Shown piece by piece: positions 45,026 through 53,056 of a stretch of DNA of 64,000 bases; within the stretch, counting starts at the first letter, position 1, and each line of letters starts with the position of its first letter. Source of the stretch: JBEVJK01 sp963791325 (GTDB lineage Bacteria > Pseudomonadota > Alphaproteobacteria > Rhizobiales > Rhizobiaceae); the NCBI GenBank assembly GCA_963791325.1, contig CAWBRU010000004.1, positions 1 through 64,000 of the forward strand. The letters run 5' to 3'. The notes under the pieces were generated by a model. That model was not told the origin of the DNA. It did no database searches and saw nothing but the letters and a program-made list of their open reading frames with translations. The position numbers and the translations under genes were made by a program.

Positions 45026-46045
45026 ATGGAGACCAAGTCCGATTCCGCCGCAGCGGAGGAGCTTTCCGCGCCGCTGGCCAGGCTCGGCCTGCTTAGGCCG
45101 GAGGAACCGGCGCAATTCCGTCCGCTGACCGGCGGTGTCGCGTCCGATATCTGGCTGGTCGAGGCAAGGCAGCGGGTGTTCGTGGTCAAGCGGGCGCTGG
45201 CCAAGCTCAAGGTTGCCGCCGACTGGCGCGCGCCGCTGTCGCGCAACGCCGCCGAGGCGGCCTGGCTGCGCCAGGCCGGGCGCGCGGTTCCCTCCGCGGC
45301 GCCTGCGATCTTGGCCGAGGACCGCGAGGCGGGGCTGTTCGCGATGACCTATCTGCCGCCGGACGCCTACCCGGTCTGGAAGGCCCGGCTGCGCCGGGGA
45401 GATGCCGATCCGGCATTTGCCGGCGCGGTCGGCCGGACTCTGGCGCAGCTTCACGCCGCCGCCGTCGGGGTCGATCCCGCTGACTTCAACCCCGACGCGG
45501 TATTCGTGGCGTTGCGGCTCGAGCCCTACCTGACATTCACCGCCGCGCGGCATCCGGACGTCGCGGCAGCGCTCGAGGGGCTCGCGCAGGCTACCCTCGC
45601 CAACAAGCGCACCTTGGTGCACGGCGACGTCTCGCCGAAAAACATCCTGGTCGGGCCCGCAGGTCCCGTCTTTCTCGACGCCGAATGCGCCTGGTACGGC
45701 GATCCGGCCTTCGACCTTGCCTTCTGCCTCAACCATCTGCTGCTCAAGGCGGTGTGGACCCCGGCGGCGGCCGATGGCTTCGCGGGGGCGTTCCAGGCGT
45801 TGCGCTTGGCCTATCTCGCCGGCGTGAGCTGGGAGGCGCGCCCGGCACTCGAGCGCCGTGCCGCACGGCTGCTGCCGGGCCTCCTGCTTGCCCGCATCGA
45901 CGGCAAGTCGCCGGTCGAATACATCACCGAGGAGAATGACAGGGCGGCGGTCCGCGGCTTTGCCAAGCATTGGCTCAAGTCGCCATCGGATGACCTCTGC
46001 GAGATCGCGGCGGGCTGGGCGAAGGCGCGCGGAGGTGCTGCATGA
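45026..46045 (+). CDS. APH-family small-molecule kinase
   Basis: 339 aa from ATG 45,026 (METKSDSAAAEELSAPLARL); the open frame reaches 44,945. Aminoglycoside-phosphotransferase/choline-kinase fold: nucleotide loop LTGGVASDIWLVEARQRVFV with the VVKRAL lysine, catalytic loop TLVHGDVSPKNILVGPAGP and metal-binding LDAECAWYGDPAFDLAFC. These enzymes phosphorylate small alcohols, sugars or antibiotics. The stop overlaps the enolase-like gene (ATGA), so the kinase product and the enolase-like substrate may belong to one pathway. Resistance is not implied. Confidence 0.9.
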   Translation: METKSDSAAAEELSAPLARLGLLRPEEPAQFRPLTGGVASDIWLVEARQRVFVVKRALAKLKVAADWRAPLSRNAAEAAWLRQAGRAVPSAAPAILAEDREAGLFAMTYLPPDAYPVWKARLRRGDADPAFAGAVGRTLAQLHAAAVGVDPADFNPDAVFVALRLEPYLTFTAARHPDVAAALEGLAQATLANKRTLVHGDVSPKNILVGPAGPVFLDAECAWYGDPAFDLAFCLNHLLLKAVWTPAAADGFAGAFQALRLAYLAGVSWEARPALERRAARLLPGLLLARIDGKSPVEYITEENDRAAVRGFAKHWLKSPSDDLCEIAAGWAKARGGAA

Positions 46046-47325
46046 ACGACGCGATTGCCCAGGTGATCGGCCGCCGCGTCTGGGATTCGCGCGGCCGTCC
46101 GACGGTCGAGGCCGAGATCGTGCTGGCGAACGGGGTGCGCGGACGGGCGATCGCCCCGGCGGGCGCCTCGATGGGCAGCGGCGAGGCTGTCGATCTGCGC
46201 GACGGCGGCACCCGGTTGGGCGGCTACGACGTGAGCCGGGCGGTGGCTGCGGTCAATGGCGAGATCGCGCCGCTGCTCGTCGGCCGCGACGTCGCCGACC
46301 AGGCCGGCATCGACCAAGCCATGATCGCTGCCGACGCAACCCGGTCCAAATCCCGGCTTGGCGGCAATGCCATCACCGCGGTCTCGATGGCCGTGCTGCA
46401 GACCGCGGCTGCGGCCGCCGGACTGCCGCTCTTTGCCTATGTCGCCGGCTCCGGCCCGGTCTCGATTCCGCTTCCGCAAATCCAGATCTTCGGCGGCGGC
46501 GCGCATGCCGGGCGCCGCGTCGACATCCAGGATTTCATGGTCATGTGCCCGGCGGCAAACAGCTTCGCCGAGGCGCTCGAGCTCACGGCGGAAGTCTATC
46601 TAGCGGCCGGAGCGCTGCTCAAATCCGCCGGCCGGCTGGCCGGCGTTGCCGACGAGGGCGGCTGGTGGCCGGCCTTCGACACCAACGAGGCAGCGCTCGA
46701 CATGCTGGTCCGTGCCATCGAGCAGGCCGGCTATACGCCAGGCCATGAGGTCGCCATTGCGCTCGACGTGGCGGCCTCCGAGTTCGGCCAGGGCGGCCGC
46801 TACAGGCTTGGCCTCGAGGGCCGCACGCTGGATCGCGACGGCCTCGGAGAAATGCTCGTCGGTTGGACGGGGCGCTATCCGATCCTGTCCATCGAGGATC
46901 CGTTCGGCGAAGACGATCCAGAAGGCTTTGCCGCCTTCACGGCAGCGGTCGGCGGCAAGGTCCAGGTCGTCGGCGACGATCTCTTCGTCACCGATGCGGG
47001 ACGGGTCGAAGCTCTCGCAGCCCGCGGCGTAGCCACCGCCGTGCTGATCAAGCCCAACCAGGCCGGCACGCTCACCGAAACCCGCGCCGCCCTCGATGCG
47101 GCGCGCGCAGCCGGGCTGGCGGCGATCGTCTCGGCGCGCTCGGGCGAGACCGAGGATGTGACCATCGCGCATCTGGCGGTCGGCTGGAACGCCGGTCAGT
47201 TCAAGGTGGGCTCGATCGCGCGGGGCGAGCGCACCGCCAAATGGAACGAGATGCTGCGCCTCGAAGAGGCGCTTCGCGGCCGCGCCCGCTTCAGCGGCCG
47301 AGCCGCGCTCGGCTTTGCTGCCTGA
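46042..47325 (+). CDS. Divergent enolase-superfamily protein
   Basis: 427 aa, enolase length and fold. Magnesium ligands D242 (ALDVAASEF), E285 (SIEDPF) and D312 (VGDDLF), the lysine base K337 (LIKPNQ), E205 and K388 are kept. Two positions differ from classical enolase (yeast numbering): E168 is aspartate (D164, DIQDFMVM) and H373 is alanine (A365, SARSGET for SHRSGET). Those residues contact substrate, so the reaction may not be 2-phosphoglycerate dehydration. Coupled to the kinase gene. A housekeeping eno would be expected elsewhere. An IS481-family element begins 9 bp after its stop. Confidence 0.9.
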   Translation: MNDAIAQVIGRRVWDSRGRPTVEAEIVLANGVRGRAIAPAGASMGSGEAVDLRDGGTRLGGYDVSRAVAAVNGEIAPLLVGRDVADQAGIDQAMIAADATRSKSRLGGNAITAVSMAVLQTAAAAAGLPLFAYVAGSGPVSIPLPQIQIFGGGAHAGRRVDIQDFMVMCPAANSFAEALELTAEVYLAAGALLKSAGRLAGVADEGGWWPAFDTNEAALDMLVRAIEQAGYTPGHEVAIALDVAASEFGQGGRYRLGLEGRTLDRDGLGEMLVGWTGRYPILSIEDPFGEDDPEGFAAFTAAVGGKVQVVGDDLFVTDAGRVEALAARGVATAVLIKPNQAGTLTETRAALDAARAAGLAAIVSARSGETEDVTIAHLAVGWNAGQFKVGSIARGERTAKWNEMLRLEEALRGRARFSGRAALGFAA

Positions 47326-47328
47326 ACG

Positions 47329-48285
47329 CTAGATGTCGTTTCCAAGGACGTTGTCCTTGAGTTTTGAGATGGGAGGCTTGCCGCCGAGGGCGGCATGAGG
47401 TCTGCGGGTGTTGTAATCGCACAGCCATGCCGGCATAGCTTCGGTTCGCTGGGCCGAGCTCTGGAAGGGTCGGGCGTAGAGCCATTCGCGCAGGGATGTC
47501 TGGATGAAGCGTTCGGCCTTGCCGTTGGTGCGTGGCGTGTATGGCCTGGTTCGCTTGTGGCGGATGCCGCGATTTGCGAGTGCCTTTCGAAAGAGCCAGC
47601 TTTTGTAGGCCGAGCCGTTGTCGGTCATGACGCGCTCGACCTTGATGCCATGGCGCTCGAAGAAGCCAAGCGCCCGCTCGAGGAAGGCGGTCGCGCTCGT
47701 CTTCTTCTCGTCGGGTAGGATTTCGGTGTAGGCGAGCCGGGAAGCGTCGTCGATGGCGACATGGAGAGCCTCCCAGCCGAGACCCTCGCCACGGCCGCGA
47801 CGGCTGCTCTGGCCGCGCCGGTCGCCGGTGATGCGGTGGCCGATGCCGTCGATCCTGCCGAGCTTCTTGGAATCGATGTGGATCAGTTCGCCGGGCTGCT
47901 CCCGCTCGTAGCGGACGACTGCCACGGCCGGGTCGAGAGCCTTGAGCCTGCCGAGCCCGATCCGGCGCAGCGCCTTGCCGACCGTCGAGACCGGCCGGCC
48001 GAGGCGGCGCGCGATCGCCGGCCCCGACAACCGCTGGCGCCGCAGGACTGCGATCTCGGTTTCGGCGGCGGCATCGAGCCGGAACGGGCAGGAATGCGGC
48101 CGCGACGAGCGGTCGCCCAAGCCGGCAGCACCTTCCACCCGGAAGCGGTCGCGCCACTTGCGCACCGTCCTGCCGTCGACACCGAACGCCGACGCCACGG
48201 CCGCGACCGTCGAGCCCGCCTCAAGACGTTCCACGATCAGCATTCGACTGCGCGGCGTGGTTCTGGCATTCTCATGAATGTCCAT
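47329..48285 (-). CDS. IS481-family DDE transposase
   Basis: 318 aa from ATG 48,285 (MDIHENARTTPRSRMLIVER). An N-terminal helix-turn-helix (LEAGSTVAAVASAFGVDGRT, VRKWRDRF) and a second one (GPAIARRLGRPVSTVGKALR) bind the ends; the rve catalytic core has the DDE triad in ELIHIDSKKLGRID, RVMTDNGSAYKSW and TNGKAERFIQTSLREWLY. The frame runs through the left inverted repeat and its TAG stop (47,331-47,329) is supplied by the duplicated target sequence. Confidence 0.95.
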   Translation of the reverse strand: MDIHENARTTPRSRMLIVERLEAGSTVAAVASAFGVDGRTVRKWRDRFRVEGAAGLGDRSSRPHSCPFRLDAAAETEIAVLRRQRLSGPAIARRLGRPVSTVGKALRRIGLGRLKALDPAVAVVRYEREQPGELIHIDSKKLGRIDGIGHRITGDRRGQSSRRGRGEGLGWEALHVAIDDASRLAYTEILPDEKKTSATAFLERALGFFERHGIKVERVMTDNGSAYKSWLFRKALANRGIRHKRTRPYTPRTNGKAERFIQTSLREWLYARPFQSSAQRTEAMPAWLCDYNTRRPHAALGGKPPISKLKDNVLGNDI

Positions 48286-48370
48286 CCGAGGCTCCTGGGT
48301 CACGGTCGCGTGTGTGGTAACCGCAACCTCGCATCCAAGCCTCGGACGGACAACCTCCATAGCAACGACA
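47334..48370 (-). mobile_element. IS481-family insertion sequence, complete
   Basis: 1037 bp with 23-bp imperfect terminal inverted repeats: 47,334-47,356 (starting TGTCGTTTCC) and 48,348-48,370 (ending AACGACA). A 6-bp target duplication GCTAGA flanks it (47,328-47,333 and 48,371-48,376). One transposase gene fills it. Intact ends and duplication suggest a recent, simple insertion just behind the enolase-like gene. Confidence 0.93.
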
Positions 48371-48376
48371 GCTAGA

Positions 48377-48454
48377 GCAATTCCAGGAGAAGTGGAAACC
48401 GGTTCTCGGTCCGGAATTGCGGAAAAACCAAGACTTGGAGCGGAGCACCGATTC
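48377..48454 (+). repeat. Palindromic intergenic repeat, copy 2
   Basis: Hairpin GCAATTCC ... GGAATTGC (48,377-48,384 and 48,413-48,420) followed by an arm with GAGCGGAGCACCGATTC. Same family as 28,124-28,192 in opposite orientation. It directly adjoins the right target duplication of the IS element, so the IS inserted at the edge of this repeat. Confidence 0.75.
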
Positions 48455-48473
48455 AAAGAAACGCCATCCCGCG

Positions 48474-48842
48474 CTAGTTGCCGTAGCGGCCGGCGATCTC
48501 GCGCGTCAGCGCCTCGCCCTCTTTCATGTAGCGGCTGATCGCCTCGGCGGCGGACGGCGTGCAGCTGGCATAGACTTCGTCGAAGGAGCGGTAGCCGCGG
48601 TTGAAGCTGGCGACGAACTTGGCCCGTCTTGCAGCGTCGGGCTTCTCCACCTCGAGCAGCTTTTCCATCTCGGCGCGCCAGCGATTGCCGTGCTCGCCGC
48701 AGAGATTGCGCAAATAGTGGAGCGAGCCCAGCACTTCGGCAAGCCGCATCAGCCGCGGCTCGAACGGGGCCTCCGCGGCCGGGGCAGGGAGATCGGCACA
48801 GAAGATCGCGAGCGCTGCGAGGGGGGCGATCGATAAGCGCAT
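48474..48842 (-). CDS. TIGR02301-family exported protein
   Basis: 122 aa from ATG 48,842. A signal peptide (MRLSIAPLAALAIFCADLPA, cleavage near APAAEA) precedes a helical domain with RLMRLAEVLGSLHYLRNLCG, FVASFNRGYRSFDEVYASCT and EGEALTREIAGRYGN. The two cysteines in this pattern and the FNRGYR-x-F motif match the Rhizobiales family TIGR02301 as I remember it. Function unknown; probably periplasmic. The start was chosen for the signal peptide; the frame is open to 48,902 or further. Confidence 0.8.
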   Translation of the reverse strand: MRLSIAPLAALAIFCADLPAPAAEAPFEPRLMRLAEVLGSLHYLRNLCGEHGNRWRAEMEKLLEVEKPDAARRAKFVASFNRGYRSFDEVYASCTPSAAEAISRYMKEGEALTREIAGRYGN

Positions 48843-48898
48843 TGGGCCTGTGTGGAGGGGGATTGCGGCGCCCGCAAGACCGGGCCGCGGGATCGGCC

Positions 48899-49309
48899 TC
48901 ACCCTGGCGCGCCGAGCAGTTCCTCGGCAACTTCGCGCACCGACGCGATCACCGGCAGCCGGTCCATATCGGCCAAAGTGAACCAGCCGGCGAGATCGGC
49001 GTCGTCGCCGGCCTGCGGTTCGCCGCCCTGATAGGTGCCGGCGAACACCTGCAGGCGAAAGCCCACGGCCGATTCGCCGGGGTGGCGTTCGATCAGGAAC
49101 TCACGGTAAGGTCTCAGAGCCCCGGCTGCCAACCCGGTTTCCTCGCGGAGCTCGCGCCGCGCTGCCTGTTCGGCGGTCTCGCCCGGCTCCACCCGGCCGC
49201 CGGGGAAGGCGTAGAGGCCGCGCGACGGCGCCCGGCCGCGCCGCACCAGGAGCACGGTCGCGCCGCGCACCAGCGCCACCGAAACGGCCGGTGCCATCGT
49301 CGCGCTCAT
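48899..49309 (-). CDS. Nudix hydrolase
   Basis: About 136 aa from ATG 49,309 (MSATMAPAVSVALVRGATVL). The Nudix box is complete: GGRVEPGETAEQAARRELRE followed by ETG. Other family features are VLLVRRGRAPSRGLYAFPG and DDADLAGWFTLADMDRLP. It hydrolyses a nucleoside diphosphate linked to another group; the substrate is not predictable. It lies 56 bp upstream of the TIGR02301-type gene in the same direction, probably one transcript. Confidence 0.9.
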   Translation of the reverse strand: MSATMAPAVSVALVRGATVLLVRRGRAPSRGLYAFPGGRVEPGETAEQAARRELREETGLAAGALRPYREFLIERHPGESAVGFRLQVFAGTYQGGEPQAGDDADLAGWFTLADMDRLPVIASVREVAEELLGAPG

Positions 49310-49470
49310 CTGCGAGCGGTCCGGAGGCGATGACAACAAGCGGCCATCGCGGCCGTCCCGGCGTTCTCGCCCGGCCGGCAGAACGGCCGGCGGAGGTAGC
49401 CCTGGCGCGGTCGGAATCCGGAGCTGTGGCCTATTGCCCAGCCGGCCCGGCGTTTGCCAGAAGGCCGCCG

Positions 49471-50085
49471 ATGCCGCTGGTCTCCGCCGCCGTTTCCGGG
49501 TTTCTGCTCGGCGCTTCCCTGATCGTCGCGATCGGTGCGCAGAACGCGTTCATCCTCCGGCAAGGGCTGCTGCGCCAGCACGTCTTCGTGCTCTGCCTGA
49601 TTTGCGCCCTGTCGGACGCGCTGCTGATCGCCGCCGGCGTGGCCGGCCTCGGCCGGCTGGTCTCGGCCTCGCCGCAGCTGATCTTCGAGGTGACGTTGGC
49701 CGGCGCCGTGTTCTTGTTCGGCTATGCGCTGCTGGCGTTCCGCCGCGCCCTCCGCCCGGCGGCGCTCCATGCCGCGCGGCGCGGCGAAGCGCGGCTCAGC
49801 GCGGCGATTGCGGCTTGCTTGGCCTTCACCTTCCTCAACCCGCATGTCTATCTCGATACGGTTTTGTTGCTGGGCGGGCTGTCGGCTGGCTTTGCCGGGG
49901 CTGCCCGGCTCGCCTACGGCGCTGGAGCGGCGCTCGCCTCGTTGGTCTGGTTCTTCGCCCTGGGCTATGGGGCGCGGCTGCTCGAGCCGCTGTTTGCCAG
50001 CCCGCGGGCCTGGCGTGTGCTCGACGTCCTGATCGGCCTGGTGATGGCGGTGATCGGCGCCGGGCTCCTCGCCCGCCTCAGCTGA
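49471..50085 (+). CDS. LysE/ArgO-family amino-acid exporter
   Basis: 204 aa from ATG 49,471, with six hydrophobic segments. The N-terminal hallmark LLGASLIVAIGAQNAFILRQ followed by GLLRQHVFVLCLICALSDAL and the later FTFLNPHVYLDTVLLLGGLS identify the LysE/ArgO group, which exports basic amino acids across the inner membrane. The frame is open upstream to 49,291, but the membrane topology starts at 49,471. No LysG-type regulator is next to it. Confidence 0.9.
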   Translation: MPLVSAAVSGFLLGASLIVAIGAQNAFILRQGLLRQHVFVLCLICALSDALLIAAGVAGLGRLVSASPQLIFEVTLAGAVFLFGYALLAFRRALRPAALHAARRGEARLSAAIAACLAFTFLNPHVYLDTVLLLGGLSAGFAGAARLAYGAGAALASLVWFFALGYGARLLEPLFASPRAWRVLDVLIGLVMAVIGAGLLARLS

Positions 50086-50088
50086 GGC

Positions 50089-50247
50089 TTAGGCCGCCTT
50101 GGCGGTCTGCGCAACCTTGGCGTTGCGCTTCTTGGGCGCGCAGATCAGCGCTGCAAGGATCGCGGCCGGACCAATGGCGCGGTAGTGCTTGGCGAGATCG
50201 GCATGTTGGCTGCGGGCTTGTTCGGCTTCGCTTTTCTTCGCTGGCAT
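50089..50247 (-). CDS. Small 52-aa basic protein, unknown
   Basis: Starts MPAKKSEAEQARSQHADLAK, then HYRAIGPAAILAALICAPKK and a lysine-rich end (RNAKVAQTAKAA). A short hydrophobic stretch (AILAALICA) sits in the middle. Lies convergent to the exporter with 3 bp between stops. The frame is open to 50,502, but only the last 52 codons look protein-like and follow a purine-rich leader. Confidence 0.6.
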   Translation of the reverse strand: MPAKKSEAEQARSQHADLAKHYRAIGPAAILAALICAPKKRNAKVAQTAKAA

Positions 50248-50593
50248 GGCGCTTTCCCTTGCGTCAGGTTTCTCCAGTAAGGCGCTGGAGATGGTGGTCG
50301 AATGGGTCGAAATCGTGACGGCCGGCGGCTTGAATCGGTGACCCCAACGTTCTCCTTCGGAGACATTTAAGAAAATCTTAGCGGCCTCGCTTGGCGGCGG
50401 CAGCGTCGTCGCATTCGGCTGCGAATGCGGCTTGACGGCAACAGCCGGGGAGACGATAAGGCGACAGATGATACCGTCCGCCGCCATTACCGGGATTTGC
50501 ATTATCGGCTAGCGCCACGCTGGTCCGGACGTTTTCGCCGCTCTTTCCAGAACGCTCAAGAAACGCCCCGGCCAGCCGGCAGGGATTTTTGCG
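50248..50593. other. Gap upstream of cysS
   Basis: About 346 bp without a gene I can support. It should contain the promoter of cysS (rightward) and that of the 52-aa gene (leftward). No riboswitch-like or T-box-like structure is evident by eye. Confidence 0.4.
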
Positions 50594-52114
50594 ATGTCTG
50601 GATTAACCCCTGATTTCAAAGGCTTGCGCCTCTACAACACGCTGACGCGGACGAAGGAGGACTTCGTGCCGATCGATCCTGCCAATGTCCGCCTCTATGT
50701 CTGCGGGCCGACGGTCTACGACGATGCCCACATCGGCAATGCGCGTCCGCTGATCGTGTTCGACGTGCTGTTCCGGCTGCTCCGGCATCTCTACGGCGCA
50801 GAGCATGTCGTCTATGTGCGCAACATCACCGACGTCGACGACAAGATCAATGCGCGGGCGGCGCGCGACTATCCGGAGCTGCCGCTGAATGCGGCAATCC
50901 GCCACGTTACCGAGCGCACCGATCAGCAATTCCAGAGCGACGCGGCAGCCCTCGGCTGCCTCAGGCCGAGTAGCCAGCCGCGCGCCACCGAGCACATCGC
51001 CGAGATGCGCGAATTGATCGAGCGGCTAGTGGCGCGCGGGGTCGCCTATGTCGCCGACGACCATGTGCTGTTTTCGCCGGCGGCGATGGACCGTCTCGAC
51101 GGCCCGCGCTACGGCGCGCTCGCCCGCCGCTCGCTCGACGAGATGCTCGCCGGTGCCCGCGTCGACGTCGCATCCTACAAGCGCGAGGAGATGGATTTCG
51201 TGCTGTGGAAGCCGTCGAAACCGGGCGAGCCTGGCTGGCCGTCGCCGGCCGGCATCGCCGTTTCCGGCCGGCCCGGCTGGCACATCGAGTGCTCGGCCAT
51301 GGCGATGGCCAAGCTGCTTCAGCCGTTCGGGGGCGGGCTCGGCTCTGACGACCCCGACAAGAACGTGTTCGACATCCATGCGGGCGGCATTGATCTGGTA
51401 TTCCCGCACCACGAGAACGAGATCGCCCAAAGCTGCTCGGCCTTTGCCGCAAAGCGCATGGCCAACTACTGGATGCACAACGGTTTTCTGCAGGTGGAAG
51501 GCCGCAAGATGGCGAAAAGCGAAGGCAACTTCGTCACCATCCGCGAGCTGCTGTCGACCGAGCGCTTCGGCGGCCGGCGCTGGCCGGGCCCGGTGCTGCG
51601 GCTGGCCATGCTGATGACCAGCTATCGCGAGCCGATCGATTTCTCCCAGCGCAAGCTCGAGGAGGCGAGCGCGGTGCTTGCCCGCTGGGCCGATGCGCTC
51701 GCGACCTGGCCGGGCCTCTCGCCCGGCACCCCGCCTATACTGCCGGCAGATCACCCGCTGCTCGACGACCTCAACACGCCGGCGCTCATTCAAGACATCC
51801 ATCGCCGCGCCAAGGAGGCGGCCGAGGGCGACGCGGCAGCCGCGGCCGCGCTTCTTGCGGCGCTCGCTCTGCTCGGCATCGGCGAAGTTGGCGCGTTCTC
51901 GACCGCGGGCCGGTCGGCCGCGCTGCGTCAGGACGAGGATGCCGCACGCGAGATCGAGGCGATCATCGCGGCGCGGCTGGCGCTGTTGCGCGACAGGAAT
52001 TTCGCCGAGGCCGACCGGCTGCGCACCGAGCTCTTGGCCCGCGGCATCCAGCTCAAGGACAGCAAGGATCCGGCGACCGGCGAGCGGGTGACCAGCTGGG
52101 AAGCGCGGCGGTAG
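50594..52114 (+). CDS. cysS: Cysteinyl-tRNA synthetase
   Basis: 506 aa class-I synthetase. The HIGH-type motif is in YVCGPTVYDDAHIGNARPLI with a zinc-binding cysteine; WHIECSAMAMAKLLQPFGGG and FPHHENEIAQSCSAF complete the zinc and adenylate site; KMAKSEGNF is the KMSKS-type loop. It charges tRNA-Cys. Slightly longer than the E. coli enzyme because of a variable insertion near residues 325-340. Start and length are unambiguous. Confidence 0.97.
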   Translation: MSGLTPDFKGLRLYNTLTRTKEDFVPIDPANVRLYVCGPTVYDDAHIGNARPLIVFDVLFRLLRHLYGAEHVVYVRNITDVDDKINARAARDYPELPLNAAIRHVTERTDQQFQSDAAALGCLRPSSQPRATEHIAEMRELIERLVARGVAYVADDHVLFSPAAMDRLDGPRYGALARRSLDEMLAGARVDVASYKREEMDFVLWKPSKPGEPGWPSPAGIAVSGRPGWHIECSAMAMAKLLQPFGGGLGSDDPDKNVFDIHAGGIDLVFPHHENEIAQSCSAFAAKRMANYWMHNGFLQVEGRKMAKSEGNFVTIRELLSTERFGGRRWPGPVLRLAMLMTSYREPIDFSQRKLEEASAVLARWADALATWPGLSPGTPPILPADHPLLDDLNTPALIQDIHRRAKEAAEGDAAAAAALLAALALLGIGEVGAFSTAGRSAALRQDEDAAREIEAIIAARLALLRDRNFAEADRLRTELLARGIQLKDSKDPATGERVTSWEARR

Positions 52115-52166
52115 CCGAAGCGGCGGCCGCCTTCGGCGAACTCAAGATCAACCGGGAGAGACCGAC

Positions 52167-52559
52167 ATGATCGATCACATGGGCATCACCGTCAAAGATT
52201 TCGACGCGGCCAAGCGCTTCTACGATGCGGCTCTGGCGCCGCTCGGCGCCACCCTGATGATGATGGTGCCTGCCGAACATACCGGCGGCGTCAAGGTCGG
52301 CGGCTACGGCCGCGACCGGCCCCAGTTCTGGATGCGCGAGGGGCAAAAGTCCGGCGAGCCGCAGCACATCGCCTTCACCGCCGAGACGCGGCCTGAGGTC
52401 GATCAATTCTACGCGGCCGCGATGCAAGCCGGCGGCCGCGACAATGGCGGTCCCGGGCTGCGCCCCCATTACCATCCCGATTATTACGGCGCCTTCGTCT
52501 TCGACCTCGACGGCAACAACATCGAGGCGGTCTGCCACAAGCCGGCCGGAGCGGCCTGA
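52167..52559 (+). CDS. VOC-family (glyoxalase/dioxygenase-like) protein
   Basis: 130 aa, one VOC module made of two beta-alpha-beta-beta-beta units: MIDHMGITVKDFDAAKRFYD and AGGRDNGGPGLRPHYHPDYY with YGAFVFDLDGNNIEAVCHK. Metal ligands His4 and Glu near the C-terminus (NNIEAV) are kept. The substrate is unknown. Its stop overlaps the next gene's start (TGATG), and the pair probably acts together in small-molecule detoxification. Confidence 0.88.
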   Translation: MIDHMGITVKDFDAAKRFYDAALAPLGATLMMMVPAEHTGGVKVGGYGRDRPQFWMREGQKSGEPQHIAFTAETRPEVDQFYAAAMQAGGRDNGGPGLRPHYHPDYYGAFVFDLDGNNIEAVCHKPAGAA

Positions 52560-53056
52560 TGAGCCTCGACAACAAGCCCTATTACACTGGCGGCTGCCAG
52601 TGCGGCGCGGTGCGCTTCCGCGTCGAGGGCAAGGTGGGCGAAGGTTCCGTCTGCCATTGCCGGATGTGCCAGAAGGCGTCCGGCAATTTCTACGCCGCCT
52701 TGGCCTCGGTGCGCGAGGCCAAGCTCACCTGGACCCGCGGCGAACCCAGCCGCTTTGCCTCGTCCAACCACGTGCGGCGCGGCTTCTGTGCCGCCTGCGG
52801 GACGCCGCTCACCTTCGAGGCACCGGACGGGGTGGCGCTCGCCATCGGGGCTTTCGACGACCCGGCGGAGATCGTGCCGGTGATTCAGTGGGGCCTCGAA
52901 GCCAAGCTGCCCTATGTCGACCAGATCCCCGCCTTGCCGGGCGAGGCGACGCTCAGCGACCTCGACGGCGCCCCCTACCTTGCCGATCTCGTCTCCTACC
53001 AGCATCCCGACCACGACACCGAAACCTGGCCGCCGGAGCGTTCGAACCAGCCATGA
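52559..53056 (+). CDS. GFA/CENP-V-family zinc protein
   Basis: 165 aa. The zinc-site cysteines lie in YTGGCQCGAVRFRVEGKVG (CxC), VCHCRMCQKASGNFYAALAS (CxxC) and RRGFCAACGTPLTFEAPDGV (CxxC), the pattern of glutathione-dependent formaldehyde-activating-enzyme-like proteins. Probably binds a thiol adduct. Coupled with the VOC gene before it and the peptidase after it (ATGA). Confidence 0.92.
   Translation: MSLDNKPYYTGGCQCGAVRFRVEGKVGEGSVCHCRMCQKASGNFYAALASVREAKLTWTRGEPSRFASSNHVRRGFCAACGTPLTFEAPDGVALAIGAFDDPAEIVPVIQWGLEAKLPYVDQIPALPGEATLSDLDGAPYLADLVSYQHPDHDTETWPPERSNQP

Noticed and set aside
45026..46045. Aminoglycoside-resistance gene
   Set aside because: The fold is APH-like, but the gene is coupled to an enolase homologue in a core region and lacks any sign of a resistance cassette.
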